A stretch of DNA of 30,989 bases from an uncultured bacterium (lineage in GTDB: Bacteria > Cyanobacteriota > Vampirovibrionia > Gastranaerophilales > Gastranaerophilaceae): contig CACYCU010000119.1 in assembly GCA_902772945.1 (NCBI GenBank), forward strand, positions 1-30,989. The letters run 5' to 3'. Under the pieces are notes generated by a model that was not told the origin of the DNA, did not search any database, and saw only the letters and a list, made by a program, of their open reading frames with translations. The position numbers were made by a program, and so were the translations under genes. Shown in pieces: positions 23,323-30,452 of the stretch; position 1 is the stretch's first letter, and each line of letters starts with the position of its first letter.

Positions 23323-23328
23323 ATTATA
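23323..23328 (-). promoter_or_regulatory. Putative -10 box of rsmA-ispE
   Basis: Minus strand TATAAT is followed by seven bases (AGTTAAG) and ATG 23315, giving a zero- or one-base leader. No clear -35 is seen. A separate plus-strand TATAAT at 23380-23385 probably serves gshA. Confidence 0.5.
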
Positions 23329-23403
23329 ATACCACACACAGGTAAATGTTTAAAATGTATATTTTTGATAGTTTTTTTGTATAATCAAAATAAGGAGTAT
23401 GTT

Positions 23404-24711
23404 ATGCAGACAAAGCAAAAGTTAGTTAAAGAGGATATTGTAAATATATTTAAATCAGGTTGTAAAACAGAGCAGACAGTTGGTATTGAATATGAAAGGC
23501 TGCCTATATTTAAAACAAATTTAAAAGCGTGTGATTATTCTTCAGAATTTGGGATTTGTAATTTTTTGAGAGCTTTTGCAAGAGAAGAAAATTGGGACTA
23601 TATAACAGATGATTTTAATATTATCGGTTTAAAGCAGGAACATAACAGCATTACATTAGAACCTGGCTGTCAGCTTGAACTTAGTATAAAGCCTGAAGAA
23701 AATATTCAATCACTAAAAAATAAAATTGATATGATGGATAAACTGATGAAGCCTATTTTGGATGAATATGGTATATCACTTTTGGGTTATGGTGTATCGC
23801 CTTTATCAACCAACAAAAATATTCATCTTATACCTAAAAGAAGATATAATGTAATGGCAAAATATATGTGGGGAATATTGTCTGACGTTATGATGAGAGA
23901 AACAGCCGGCGTTCAGTGCTGTATTGATTTTGAATCGGAAGAAGATGCAATGCGAAAATTCAGAATCTCAAACAAGCTTGTTCCTTTTATGACTGCAATG
24001 TTTGCAAATTCTCCAATAAGAGGCGGGGTAGAGACCGGTTATAAAAGTTTTAGAGCATTGAGTTGGCTAAATACCGACAATGACAGGTGCGGTTTTGTCG
24101 GACAAATTGATGATAACTTAACTTTTGAAGATTATATTGATTACGTTTTGGAAACTCCTATGATATTTTATAATCGAAATGATGAACCAATAGTTGTAAA
24201 CGGAAAAATGAATTTTAAAGAATTTATGCAAAATCGTGATTGTGACGCAGAAATTGAGGACTTTGAACTTCATGCAAATTTATATTTCCCGGAAGTTAGG
24301 TTGAGGAATTTTATTGAAATAAGAAATCATGATTGTGTCGGAAAAGGTCTTCAATATTCTATACCTGCTATTTATAAGGGAATACTTTATAACAGATCCG
24401 CAATGAATGAAATTGAAGAATTGTTAAAAGATTTTGATTACAAAGATTTTTCTGAATTGAGATATAATGTTCCGAAAAGTGCTATGAATTCAACTGTAGG
24501 AAAATTTTTTGTTAAAGATATAGCAAAAGAAATCTTATATATTGCCGAAAAATCTCTTATTGAAATGAATACAGGTGAAGAAAAATTCTTAGAACCAATT
24601 AAAGAGTATTCTATGCTTGGTATCTCTCCTGCTGATGTTATTATTAGAAATTGGAACGGGATTTGGAACAAAGATATTAAAAAATTAGTAAAATATGTCA
24701 GTGAAATATAA
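23404..24711 (+). CDS. gshA: Glutamate-cysteine ligase, plant/cyanobacterial type
   Basis: GshA joins glutamate and cysteine in the first step of glutathione synthesis. ATG 23404 is chosen because AAGGAG lies seven bases upstream; TTG 23365 would read through the promoter. The 435-residue product matches the plant-like GCL class found in plants, Cyanobacteria and some Proteobacteria. Motifs are TVGIEYERLPIF (E29, E31 for metal/substrate), HNSITLEPGCQLELSIKP, MMRETAGVQCCIDF, NKLVPFMTAMFANSPI and a C-terminal NFIEIRNHDC. The leader is predicted to be only ~12 nt. gshB is not in the window. The hydroxyacid dehydrogenase follows after 60 bases. Confidence 0.9.
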   Translation: MQTKQKLVKEDIVNIFKSGCKTEQTVGIEYERLPIFKTNLKACDYSSEFGICNFLRAFAREENWDYITDDFNIIGLKQEHNSITLEPGCQLELSIKPEENIQSLKNKIDMMDKLMKPILDEYGISLLGYGVSPLSTNKNIHLIPKRRYNVMAKYMWGILSDVMMRETAGVQCCIDFESEEDAMRKFRISNKLVPFMTAMFANSPIRGGVETGYKSFRALSWLNTDNDRCGFVGQIDDNLTFEDYIDYVLETPMIFYNRNDEPIVVNGKMNFKEFMQNRDCDAEIEDFELHANLYFPEVRLRNFIEIRNHDCVGKGLQYSIPAIYKGILYNRSAMNEIEELLKDFDYKDFSELRYNVPKSAMNSTVGKFFVKDIAKEILYIAEKSLIEMNTGEEKFLEPIKEYSMLGISPADVIIRNWNGIWNKDIKKLVKYVSEI

Positions 24712-24771
24712 TCTGTTGACTGATAAATTTTAAAAATCTTATTGCCATAATTATTTTGAAAGGAGATTGTT

Positions 24772-25791
24772 ATGGCAATAAAAATGCTGATGTTTGATGT
24801 CAGAGATTATGAGAAGGAATTTATTGAAAATGAAAAATATGAAAATTTTGACGTAAAGTTGTATCCTTTTTGTTTGAATGAAGAATCAATAAAAAAAATT
24901 CCGCAGGAAGAATTAGATAACACTATGGTAATCAGCGTTTTTTTAGATTCTGATGTTACGGAAAATGTAATAAATTCCTTTAAAAATTTGAGAATAATTT
25001 CTACAAGAACATCGAGCATTGAACATATAAACAAAAGAGCTGCCGAAAACAAAAATATAGATATTGTAAATGTTGAAAGATACAGTTCCAAAACGGCGGC
25101 ACAATTTACCGTGGGATTGATGATAGCTCTTGTGAGAAATCTTATTCCTTTATCAAGGTTTGTGCAAGAGGGAAAAACGATTGATTATACCGGTTATGAC
25201 ATTTCAAAATTTACTATAGGTGTAATCGGTACGGGAACAACAGGGGCTGAGGTATGTAAAATTTCGCAAGCAATCGGTATGAAAACACTTGCATATGACG
25301 TTGTTCAAAAACAGGAACTTTTATTGAAAACTGATGCTGAATATGTTGATTTAGAAACACTATTAAGAGAATCTGATATAGTAACCCTTCATCTTCCGTA
25401 TACAATAGAAAGCAAAAATTTGATTACTGAAAAAGAATTGAATATGATGAAAGATTCTGCATATTTGATTAATGTTTCTCGTGCAGAAATTGTAAATATG
25501 CAGGCTTTGTATAATGCCATAAAAAATCAAAAAATTAAAGGTGTTGCGCTAGATATAAGAACTTGCGATGCTGTCAATCAAAAGTGTGTAGAGTATAGCA
25601 AAAAAACGAACATTACACTTGAATGCTATGAGGAAACAAAGTTATTAAAAGAGTTATCAAAATTTTCAAATGTCATTATAACACCTCATGTAGCATACAA
25701 AACGGAAGATGTCGTTGAATATTTGCTAAGAACGAGTATTAAAGGAATTCTTGATTGTATAAAAGGTGGTACCAGCTTTAGAGCATGCTAA
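24772..25791 (+). CDS. D-isomer 2-hydroxyacid dehydrogenase (D-LDH-like)
   Basis: The 339-residue protein belongs to the NAD-dependent D-2-hydroxyacid dehydrogenases, which reduce 2-keto acids such as pyruvate to D-lactate. The Rossmann motif is GTGTTG (153-158), and D176 at the end of the next strand favours NAD. Catalytic Arg237 (INVSRAEIVN) and His306 (ITPHVAY) are present. The usual catalytic Glu position, aligned from ALDIRTCDAV, is Asp266, a conservative but unusual change. The segment between it and the His is about eight residues longer than in Lactobacillus D-LDH. AAAGGAGA precedes the ATG. Its stop overlaps the convergent nrdJ stop. Substrate is not certain. Confidence 0.87.
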   Translation: MAIKMLMFDVRDYEKEFIENEKYENFDVKLYPFCLNEESIKKIPQEELDNTMVISVFLDSDVTENVINSFKNLRIISTRTSSIEHINKRAAENKNIDIVNVERYSSKTAAQFTVGLMIALVRNLIPLSRFVQEGKTIDYTGYDISKFTIGVIGTGTTGAEVCKISQAIGMKTLAYDVVQKQELLLKTDAEYVDLETLLRESDIVTLHLPYTIESKNLITEKELNMMKDSAYLINVSRAEIVNMQALYNAIKNQKIKGVALDIRTCDAVNQKCVEYSKKTNITLECYEETKLLKELSKFSNVIITPHVAYKTEDVVEYLLRTSIKGILDCIKGGTSFRAC

Positions 25792-27665
25792 CCGCATCCT
25801 GAATATCCGCATTGCGGGCAAATAAAGCACCCTTCTGCCATTTGAATTTCAAATCCGCATTCAGGACATTTTTTTGTTGTTTGAATATTTGTGATATCTT
25901 TATCATTTATGTTCATCGGTTGAAATGTTCTTGAATTATTTCTATAAACAGTGATACCTTTCAAATTGTTTTCGTATGCGAGCATATAAATATCTGCGAT
26001 ATCTTGTTTTGTAGCATTTTCTTGCAGATTAACCGTTTTCGAAACAGCATTGTCCGTGTGTAACTGAAAAGCTGCCTGCATTTTTACATGCCAATATGGG
26101 GCAATGTCGTGTGCGGTAACAAAAATGTTTTTTACTGTTTGAGGAAATTCATCAACATGAGCAATAGAACCTGTTTTTGCAATTTCCTTCATAAGTGTTT
26201 CTGAGTAGAAGCCGTGATTTTTTGCATATTGCTCAAATATCGGATTAATTTCAAGCATTTCTGTTCCGTCTAGAATCAGTCTTGAAAAAACTAATCCGAA
26301 TAACGGTTCAATTCCGCCTGATGCCGAAGCAATCATTGAGATTGTACCGGTTGGAGCTATACATGTTGTAGTAGCATTTCTAATACCGTTTTCTTTAATT
26401 TTTTTATCCAGTTCAAGCCATTTTTCATCAGAAATTTTTCCGAAAGATTTTCCTTTAAATTTGTTATAAAGATAATTTTCGTTATCATATACACTGCCTT
26501 CAAAATTTTTAAATTTCCCTTTTTCTTTTGCCAGTTTAACAGATTCACATTTTGAGACGTAATCTATAAATTCCATTACTTGTCCGGCAAGTTGAACACC
26601 CTCTTTTGAAGCGTATGAAATTTCAAGATTGTTTAACAAATCTGCCCATCCCATTACTCCTAATCCTATTTTTCTGTTATTTTGAACCATTTCTTTTATT
26701 TGAGGCAGAGGATAATTATTTACGGTGATAACATTGTCTAAAAATCTTATTGCAGTACGCACAGTTTTTTCAAGCAAATTCCAGTCAAGTTTGCCGCCAT
26801 TAATCATTTTCCCAAGATTTATTGAACCTAAATTGCAAGCCTCATAAGGTAATAGCGGAACTTCACCGCAAGGGTTAGTTGATTCAATTTCTCCAATATG
26901 CGGAGTTGGATTGTCTTTATTAATTCTGTCAATAAATATGATGCCTGGTTCTCCGTTTTGCCAAGCTTTTTCAATAATTAAATCAAAAACTTTTTTGGCA
27001 TTTAATTTTTTTGAAACGAGTTTATTTTGTGGATTTATCAACTCGTATTCTTCGTCGTTTTTCAAGGCTTCCATAAATTTGTCGGTAATGGCTACGGATA
27101 TATTAAAATTGTTTAGTTTAGTGCAATCACTTTTGCATTCTATAAATTCTAAAATATCAGGATGATCGACTCTCAAAATCCCCATATTGGCTCCGCGTCT
27201 TGTCCCACCTTGTTTTACGGCTTCGGTTGCGGCGTTGAATACTTCCATAAATGATACAGGGCCGGAGGAAACTCCCATTGTTGATTTTACTATACTGTTT
27301 TTAGGTCTTAATCTTGAAAATGAAAATCCTGTTCCGCCACCTGATTGATGAATTAACGCAGTATTTTTAATGGTTTCGAATATATCGGCAAGGCTGTCTT
27401 CTACAGGTAGTACAAAACAGGCAGCAAGTTGTCCTAATTCACGCCCTGCATTCATTAGGGTAGGTGAATTTGGCATAAAATAGAATTCTGCCATAGCGTT
27501 ATAAAATTCTTTTTCCAGAGTAGTATTGCCTTCTGATATTACGTTTGCAACACGTTTAAACATATCTTCAGGTGTTTCTGTTGAGTTTCCATTTTTATCT
27601 CGTTTTAAATACCTTTTTTCAAGAACTTTTAATGCATTTTGAGAGAGTTTTATTTTATCTTGCAC
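25788..27665 (-). CDS. nrdJ: Adenosylcobalamin-dependent class II ribonucleotide reductase
   Basis: NrdJ reduces ribonucleotides to deoxyribonucleotides with a B12-generated thiyl radical and works with or without oxygen. The 625-residue protein shows C83 (LAACFVLP) and C277 (EACNLGSINL), which fit the reducing cysteine pair, and the active-site NPCGE block (264-268) with radical Cys266. HQSGGGTGFSFSRLRP and APTGTISMIASASGGIEPLF are also present. The C terminus has a zinc-ribbon tail CPECGFEIQMAEGCFICPQCGYSGCG. The start is GTG 27665 with AGGAGGT upstream. A good promoter lies at 27683-27711. No nrdR-type box or B12 riboswitch was recognised. The gene is monocistronic; its TAG overlaps the stop of the neighbouring dehydrogenase gene. 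Confidence 0.96.
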   Translation of the reverse strand: MQDKIKLSQNALKVLEKRYLKRDKNGNSTETPEDMFKRVANVISEGNTTLEKEFYNAMAEFYFMPNSPTLMNAGRELGQLAACFVLPVEDSLADIFETIKNTALIHQSGGGTGFSFSRLRPKNSIVKSTMGVSSGPVSFMEVFNAATEAVKQGGTRRGANMGILRVDHPDILEFIECKSDCTKLNNFNISVAITDKFMEALKNDEEYELINPQNKLVSKKLNAKKVFDLIIEKAWQNGEPGIIFIDRINKDNPTPHIGEIESTNPCGEVPLLPYEACNLGSINLGKMINGGKLDWNLLEKTVRTAIRFLDNVITVNNYPLPQIKEMVQNNRKIGLGVMGWADLLNNLEISYASKEGVQLAGQVMEFIDYVSKCESVKLAKEKGKFKNFEGSVYDNENYLYNKFKGKSFGKISDEKWLELDKKIKENGIRNATTTCIAPTGTISMIASASGGIEPLFGLVFSRLILDGTEMLEINPIFEQYAKNHGFYSETLMKEIAKTGSIAHVDEFPQTVKNIFVTAHDIAPYWHVKMQAAFQLHTDNAVSKTVNLQENATKQDIADIYMLAYENNLKGITVYRNNSRTFQPMNINDKDITNIQTTKKCPECGFEIQMAEGCFICPQCGYSGCG

Positions 27666-27682
27666 ATTTACCTCCTGAATTT

Positions 27683-27711
27683 ATGATACAGTATTTTAAA
27701 ATAATTGTAAA
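27683..27711 (-). promoter_or_regulatory. nrdJ promoter with palindromic spacer
   Basis: Minus strand TTTACA (27711-27706), 17-bp spacer, TATCAT (27688-27683). The spacer contains a perfect 12-bp palindrome TATTTTAAAATA (27692-27703), a possible repressor site. Confidence 0.75.
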
Positions 27712-27760
27712 TTTAGTGCGCGATATAAAAATTATTGTATATTAACATTTCTCAATAAAC

Positions 27761-27789
27761 TTGCATTGTTGTAACTATTATGTTATATT
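27761..27789 (+). promoter_or_regulatory. Promoter of the LysM protein gene
   Basis: TTGCAT (27761-27766), 17-bp spacer, TATATT (27784-27789). The -35 is identical to that of the zinc-ribbon gene. A TAAGGA ribosome-binding site follows before ATG 27810. Confidence 0.8.
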
Positions 27790-27809
27790 TCGGGTAAGGA
27801 TATGTAAAT

Positions 27810-28361
27810 ATGAAGAGTTCAACTATCAGAAGATCAAATTTATCTAAGGAAAAAATGGCTGTTTTGGAAGCATTGTCTAAATACAGGCATGACTCATATG
27901 ATAATTCACCGGGTGTGTATGTAAGACCGGAAAAACCCTTAAATAAAGAACAAGAACTTGATATGCTTTGGCATAATTTTAAAGTTAATCAGAAATCGGA
28001 CAAATCGCCAAATGTATATCTTGCAACCGGTTTTATTGCCGGTGCCGTTGTCATGTTAGTGTTAACTGTTTTAATAAGCTTTTCTATCAAAGGAATTAAT
28101 ACAGTCAGGGAGAATGCGGTAGTACCGGTTAAGAAGGAAAAAGTGTCATTAAGCTTTGTTCCGTCATCTTCTGACAAAAGTGTTGAGAATGTTGCGAATG
28201 AAATCTACACTGTGCAGAGCGGTGACACGATGGAAAGTATCGTTATAAGATTTTACGGTTCATATAGCAAAGAAAAAGAAAATTTGATTGTAAAAACAAA
28301 TAATATGGTAAACCCCAACAAGCTTTCAATAGGTCAACAAATTACTGTTCCGGTTGAATAA
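27810..28361 (+). CDS. Membrane-anchored LysM-domain protein
   Basis: The 183-residue protein has a charged cytoplasmic N terminus (about 1-68), one membrane helix (about 70-92, ATGFIAGAVVMLVLTVLISF), a short linker, and a C-terminal LysM domain (about 132-182: YTVQSGDTMESIVIRFYGS to NPNKLSIGQQITVPVE). LysM domains bind N-acetylglucosamine-containing glycans, here most likely peptidoglycan. It has no catalytic domain, so it is probably a wall-binding anchor. It has its own promoter and is divergent from nrdJ. After its TAA the same frame stays open for another 112 codons. Confidence 0.88.
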   Translation: MKSSTIRRSNLSKEKMAVLEALSKYRHDSYDNSPGVYVRPEKPLNKEQELDMLWHNFKVNQKSDKSPNVYLATGFIAGAVVMLVLTVLISFSIKGINTVRENAVVPVKKEKVSLSFVPSSSDKSVENVANEIYTVQSGDTMESIVIRFYGSYSKEKENLIVKTNNMVNPNKLSIGQQITVPVE

Positions 28362-28700
28362 TTGTTATATTTTGTAATATTTTATTATGAAAAAGAAGAA
28401 CAAGTTTTATTTAATGACTGGAAAAAACAATGTGGTTTTAAAAATCATAGTTCTTCTGAAGCAGATGAACATGTTGAAACTCATGAAGCATGCCATTTTT
28501 TACACTTACCGTTTTTAGCTTTTATGACTCAAAAAACAGGAAAACTGTTTAAAGATACAGTTAAAAAATTATCCGGATACACAGCCATAAAATCTAAAAA
28601 TCATTATGAAATTTATGCAGAACTAAAAACAAAATCTTTATATGAAACTTTGAATTCAAAAGAACAACATCTTTTAAATATACTGGAAGGTACCCATTAA
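28362..28700 (+). CDS. Unknown small His-rich ORF directly after the LysM gene
   Basis: I do not recognise this protein. The frame is the direct in-frame continuation of the LysM gene after one TAA, and the first codon after that stop is TTG. No Shine-Dalgarno site or in-frame ATG lies near the beginning; the first in-frame ATG would remove about half. The sequence looks coding, with a His/Glu/Cys-rich block EADEHVETHEACHFLHLPF that could bind metal, and a charged helical C terminus. The true start may be TTG 28362, a non-standard codon, or reached by read-through. An ATG at 28387 is in another frame and gives only 43 residues. Confidence 0.45.
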   Translation: MLYFVIFYYEKEEQVLFNDWKKQCGFKNHSSSEADEHVETHEACHFLHLPFLAFMTQKTGKLFKDTVKKLSGYTAIKSKNHYEIYAELKTKSLYETLNSKEQHLLNILEGTH

Positions 28701-28771
28701 TTTGTGTATTTTGATTTTCATTTCCGTAAATAGATTATTCATAGTATAATTATATTATAGAGTGAGTAATT

Positions 28772-29962
28772 GTGAAAAATACTTTAGGCAAAATTTTATT
28801 GATATTATGTACACTATTGTTTGTAGTGATTACTTTCCCGTATAAAAAATCAAATTCTGATGAATTGGTTTTTTGGACGCTGCAAATGAATGACTTTGCT
28901 CCATATATGAACAAAGTTATAGAAGAATTTGAAGCCAAAAACCGGAATATAAAAATAAAGTGGGTTGACGTTCCTTTTTCTGAAGGAGAAAAAAGAACTC
29001 TTGCTTCTGTTTTGAGTGACAATCCGCCTGATTTAATCAATTTAAACCCCGATTTTTCAGCTCTCTTGGCACAAAGAGGAGCGTTGTACGAGATTGATGA
29101 AAAATATTGTGAACAATACAACAAATCTGTTATAAACTCTCTAAAATACAACGGGAAATTGTATTCACTTCCTTGGTATGCTACTTCTGCCATAACTATT
29201 TATAATAAAAAATTATCTGCAAATATAAAGCAGCCTTTGACGTATAATGAGATTTTTGAAATAGCTCCACAATTGGGCACGTATGTTATGCTTCCTAATA
29301 TAACAGAAAATGATACTATGCTTAGAATTCTCAACAAATATGGGGTTACGCCGGAAAATATAAATTCTGAAAAATCCGTTCAGATATTTGAAATGTTTAA
29401 AAATGCCTATTTAAAAGGGTATATTCCTAAAGAAACAATAACCCAAACTCACAGAGAAGCTTTGGAGAAATATATGGCAGAAAAAATTGTATTTTTCCAA
29501 GCAGGAGCAAATTTTTTAAATATGATAAAAGAAAATGCACCATCTACTTATCAGAATACAGATGTGACATATCAGTTAACAGGAGATTTGGGACAATATG
29601 ATTTTTCTTTGATGAATTTTGTTATTCCTTTGAAAGCAAAGCACAAAGAGGATGCAATAAAATTCGCTCTGTTTTTGACAAATTATGAAAACCAACTTGA
29701 ACTCGGCAAATTGACGAATGTCCTTGCGGTAAATAATTTAGCATTAAAAGACGATTTCTATAACAAACATAATGATCTTTTGTCAAAAGCACGTGTTATC
29801 AGCGCAAAACAACTTGATAAAATAGAACCGTCACTAAAAACTTCAAGAAATCAAAAAGAAATTAATATAATTATAAATACGGCAGTACAGCAAATTTTGT
29901 TGAATAAAAATTCTACACAAAAAATTCTAGATGAAGCATCTGAAAAATTAAATCAATTATAA
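28772..29962 (+). CDS. Sugar-type ABC extracellular solute-binding protein (family 1)
   Basis: The 396-residue protein begins at GTG 28772 with a charged end and one hydrophobic segment (LGKILLILCTLLFVVITF), a signal peptide or anchor; LILC is not a good lipobox. The mature part matches family 1 solute-binding proteins: LVFWTLQ, KVIEEFEAKNRNIKIKWVDVPFSEGEKRTLASVLSDNPPDLINLN, LYSLPWYATSAITIYNKKL, and LTNYENQLELGK. Such proteins deliver carbohydrates to ABC importers. No permease or ATPase is adjacent, and the ATPase at 18756 belongs to the peptide class, so its partners are elsewhere. A TATAAT lies at 28745-28750. The gene ends at a GC-rich hairpin. Confidence 0.88.
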   Translation: MKNTLGKILLILCTLLFVVITFPYKKSNSDELVFWTLQMNDFAPYMNKVIEEFEAKNRNIKIKWVDVPFSEGEKRTLASVLSDNPPDLINLNPDFSALLAQRGALYEIDEKYCEQYNKSVINSLKYNGKLYSLPWYATSAITIYNKKLSANIKQPLTYNEIFEIAPQLGTYVMLPNITENDTMLRILNKYGVTPENINSEKSVQIFEMFKNAYLKGYIPKETITQTHREALEKYMAEKIVFFQAGANFLNMIKENAPSTYQNTDVTYQLTGDLGQYDFSLMNFVIPLKAKHKEDAIKFALFLTNYENQLELGKLTNVLAVNNLALKDDFYNKHNDLLSKARVISAKQLDKIEPSLKTSRNQKEINIIINTAVQQILLNKNSTQKILDEASEKLNQL

Positions 29963-29968
29963 AACAAA

Positions 29969-29990
29969 AAGGCGGTCTTGCCGCCTTATA
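29969..29990. terminator. Terminator between convergent genes
   Basis: AAGGCGG (29969-29975) and CCGCCTT (29981-29987) form a 7-bp GC-rich stem with loop TCTTG. The T run is weak on the plus strand but strong on the minus strand (TTTTTGTTTT), so it best serves the minus gene 30027-30308 and probably also stops plus transcription. Confidence 0.8.
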
Positions 29991-30026
29991 AAAATTTCCT
30001 ATATCTTCCTATTGATTTTCCAACGA

Positions 30027-30308
30027 TTATCTTACCACTTTTGAAACAAAGTTTACTGCTTCAAAAAATGAATCCCTGACGAACTCTTTTGCTAATGTTT
30101 TTATCGGTCTGTTTTCAATTACATCAAATACATAATATATCGGATCTTTTGAATTGTTAAAACGCATTCTTCTGTCGTTTTTTTCTAAATAATTAAAATC
30201 TTCAATGTTGAATTCTTTTGATTTTTCGCTTTTTCTTTTTCTCAACAAAGAACCAAATTGACCATTTCCGCTAGTGTTATTATTAGACTCTGTAGTTGTT
30301 GGTAACAT
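30027..30308 (-). CDS. Unknown 93-residue basic protein
   Basis: I do not recognise this protein. It has a Thr/Asn/Ser/Gly-rich start (MLPTTTESNNNTSGNGQFG), a basic block LLRKRKSEKSKEF, then a more ordered part (DPIYYVFDVIENRPIKTLAKEFVRDSFFEAVNFVSKVVR) ending in an amphipathic helix. There is no signal peptide, membrane segment or cysteine. A purine-rich AGAGAGAGAAAG stretch precedes the ATG. It is separated from gyrA by the gyrA terminator and ends before the hairpin at 29969, so it is a single-gene unit. Confidence 0.7.
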   Translation of the reverse strand: MLPTTTESNNNTSGNGQFGSLLRKRKSEKSKEFNIEDFNYLEKNDRRMRFNNSKDPIYYVFDVIENRPIKTLAKEFVRDSFFEAVNFVSKVVR

Positions 30309-30407
30309 TTTCTTTCTCTCTCTTATCTCTTACATATATATAAAGTATATAAGTCTAAAAAAATTGCTTTTTTGAATTTCTTTTTGTTACGATTTTGTTA
30401 CAAAACA

Positions 30408-30436
30408 AAAAAAGACCGAAATTTCGGCCTTTTTTA
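30408..30436 (-). terminator. Intrinsic terminator of gyrA
   Basis: A hairpin centred on CCGAAATTTCGG, with flanking A and T runs and one A-C mismatch in the lower stem, lies directly after the gyrA stop. On the minus strand it is followed by TTTTTTTGTTTTG. Confidence 0.85.
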
Positions 30437-30452
30437 ATATTTGGTTTATAAC

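Noticed and set aside
23365..23403. Upstream TTG start for gshA
   Set aside because: It would encode the TATAAT and the AAGGAG ribosome-binding site; ATG 23404 is ideally spaced.
27666..27809. Cobalamin riboswitch or paired NrdR boxes upstream of nrdJ
   Set aside because: The region is only 144 bases, holds two divergent promoters, and shows no B12-box or NrdR-box consensus.
28772..28880. Lipoprotein signal (lipobox) in the solute-binding protein
   Set aside because: LILC lacks Gly, Ala or Ser before the cysteine and hydrophobic residues continue after it, so an uncleaved anchor or ordinary signal peptide is more likely.
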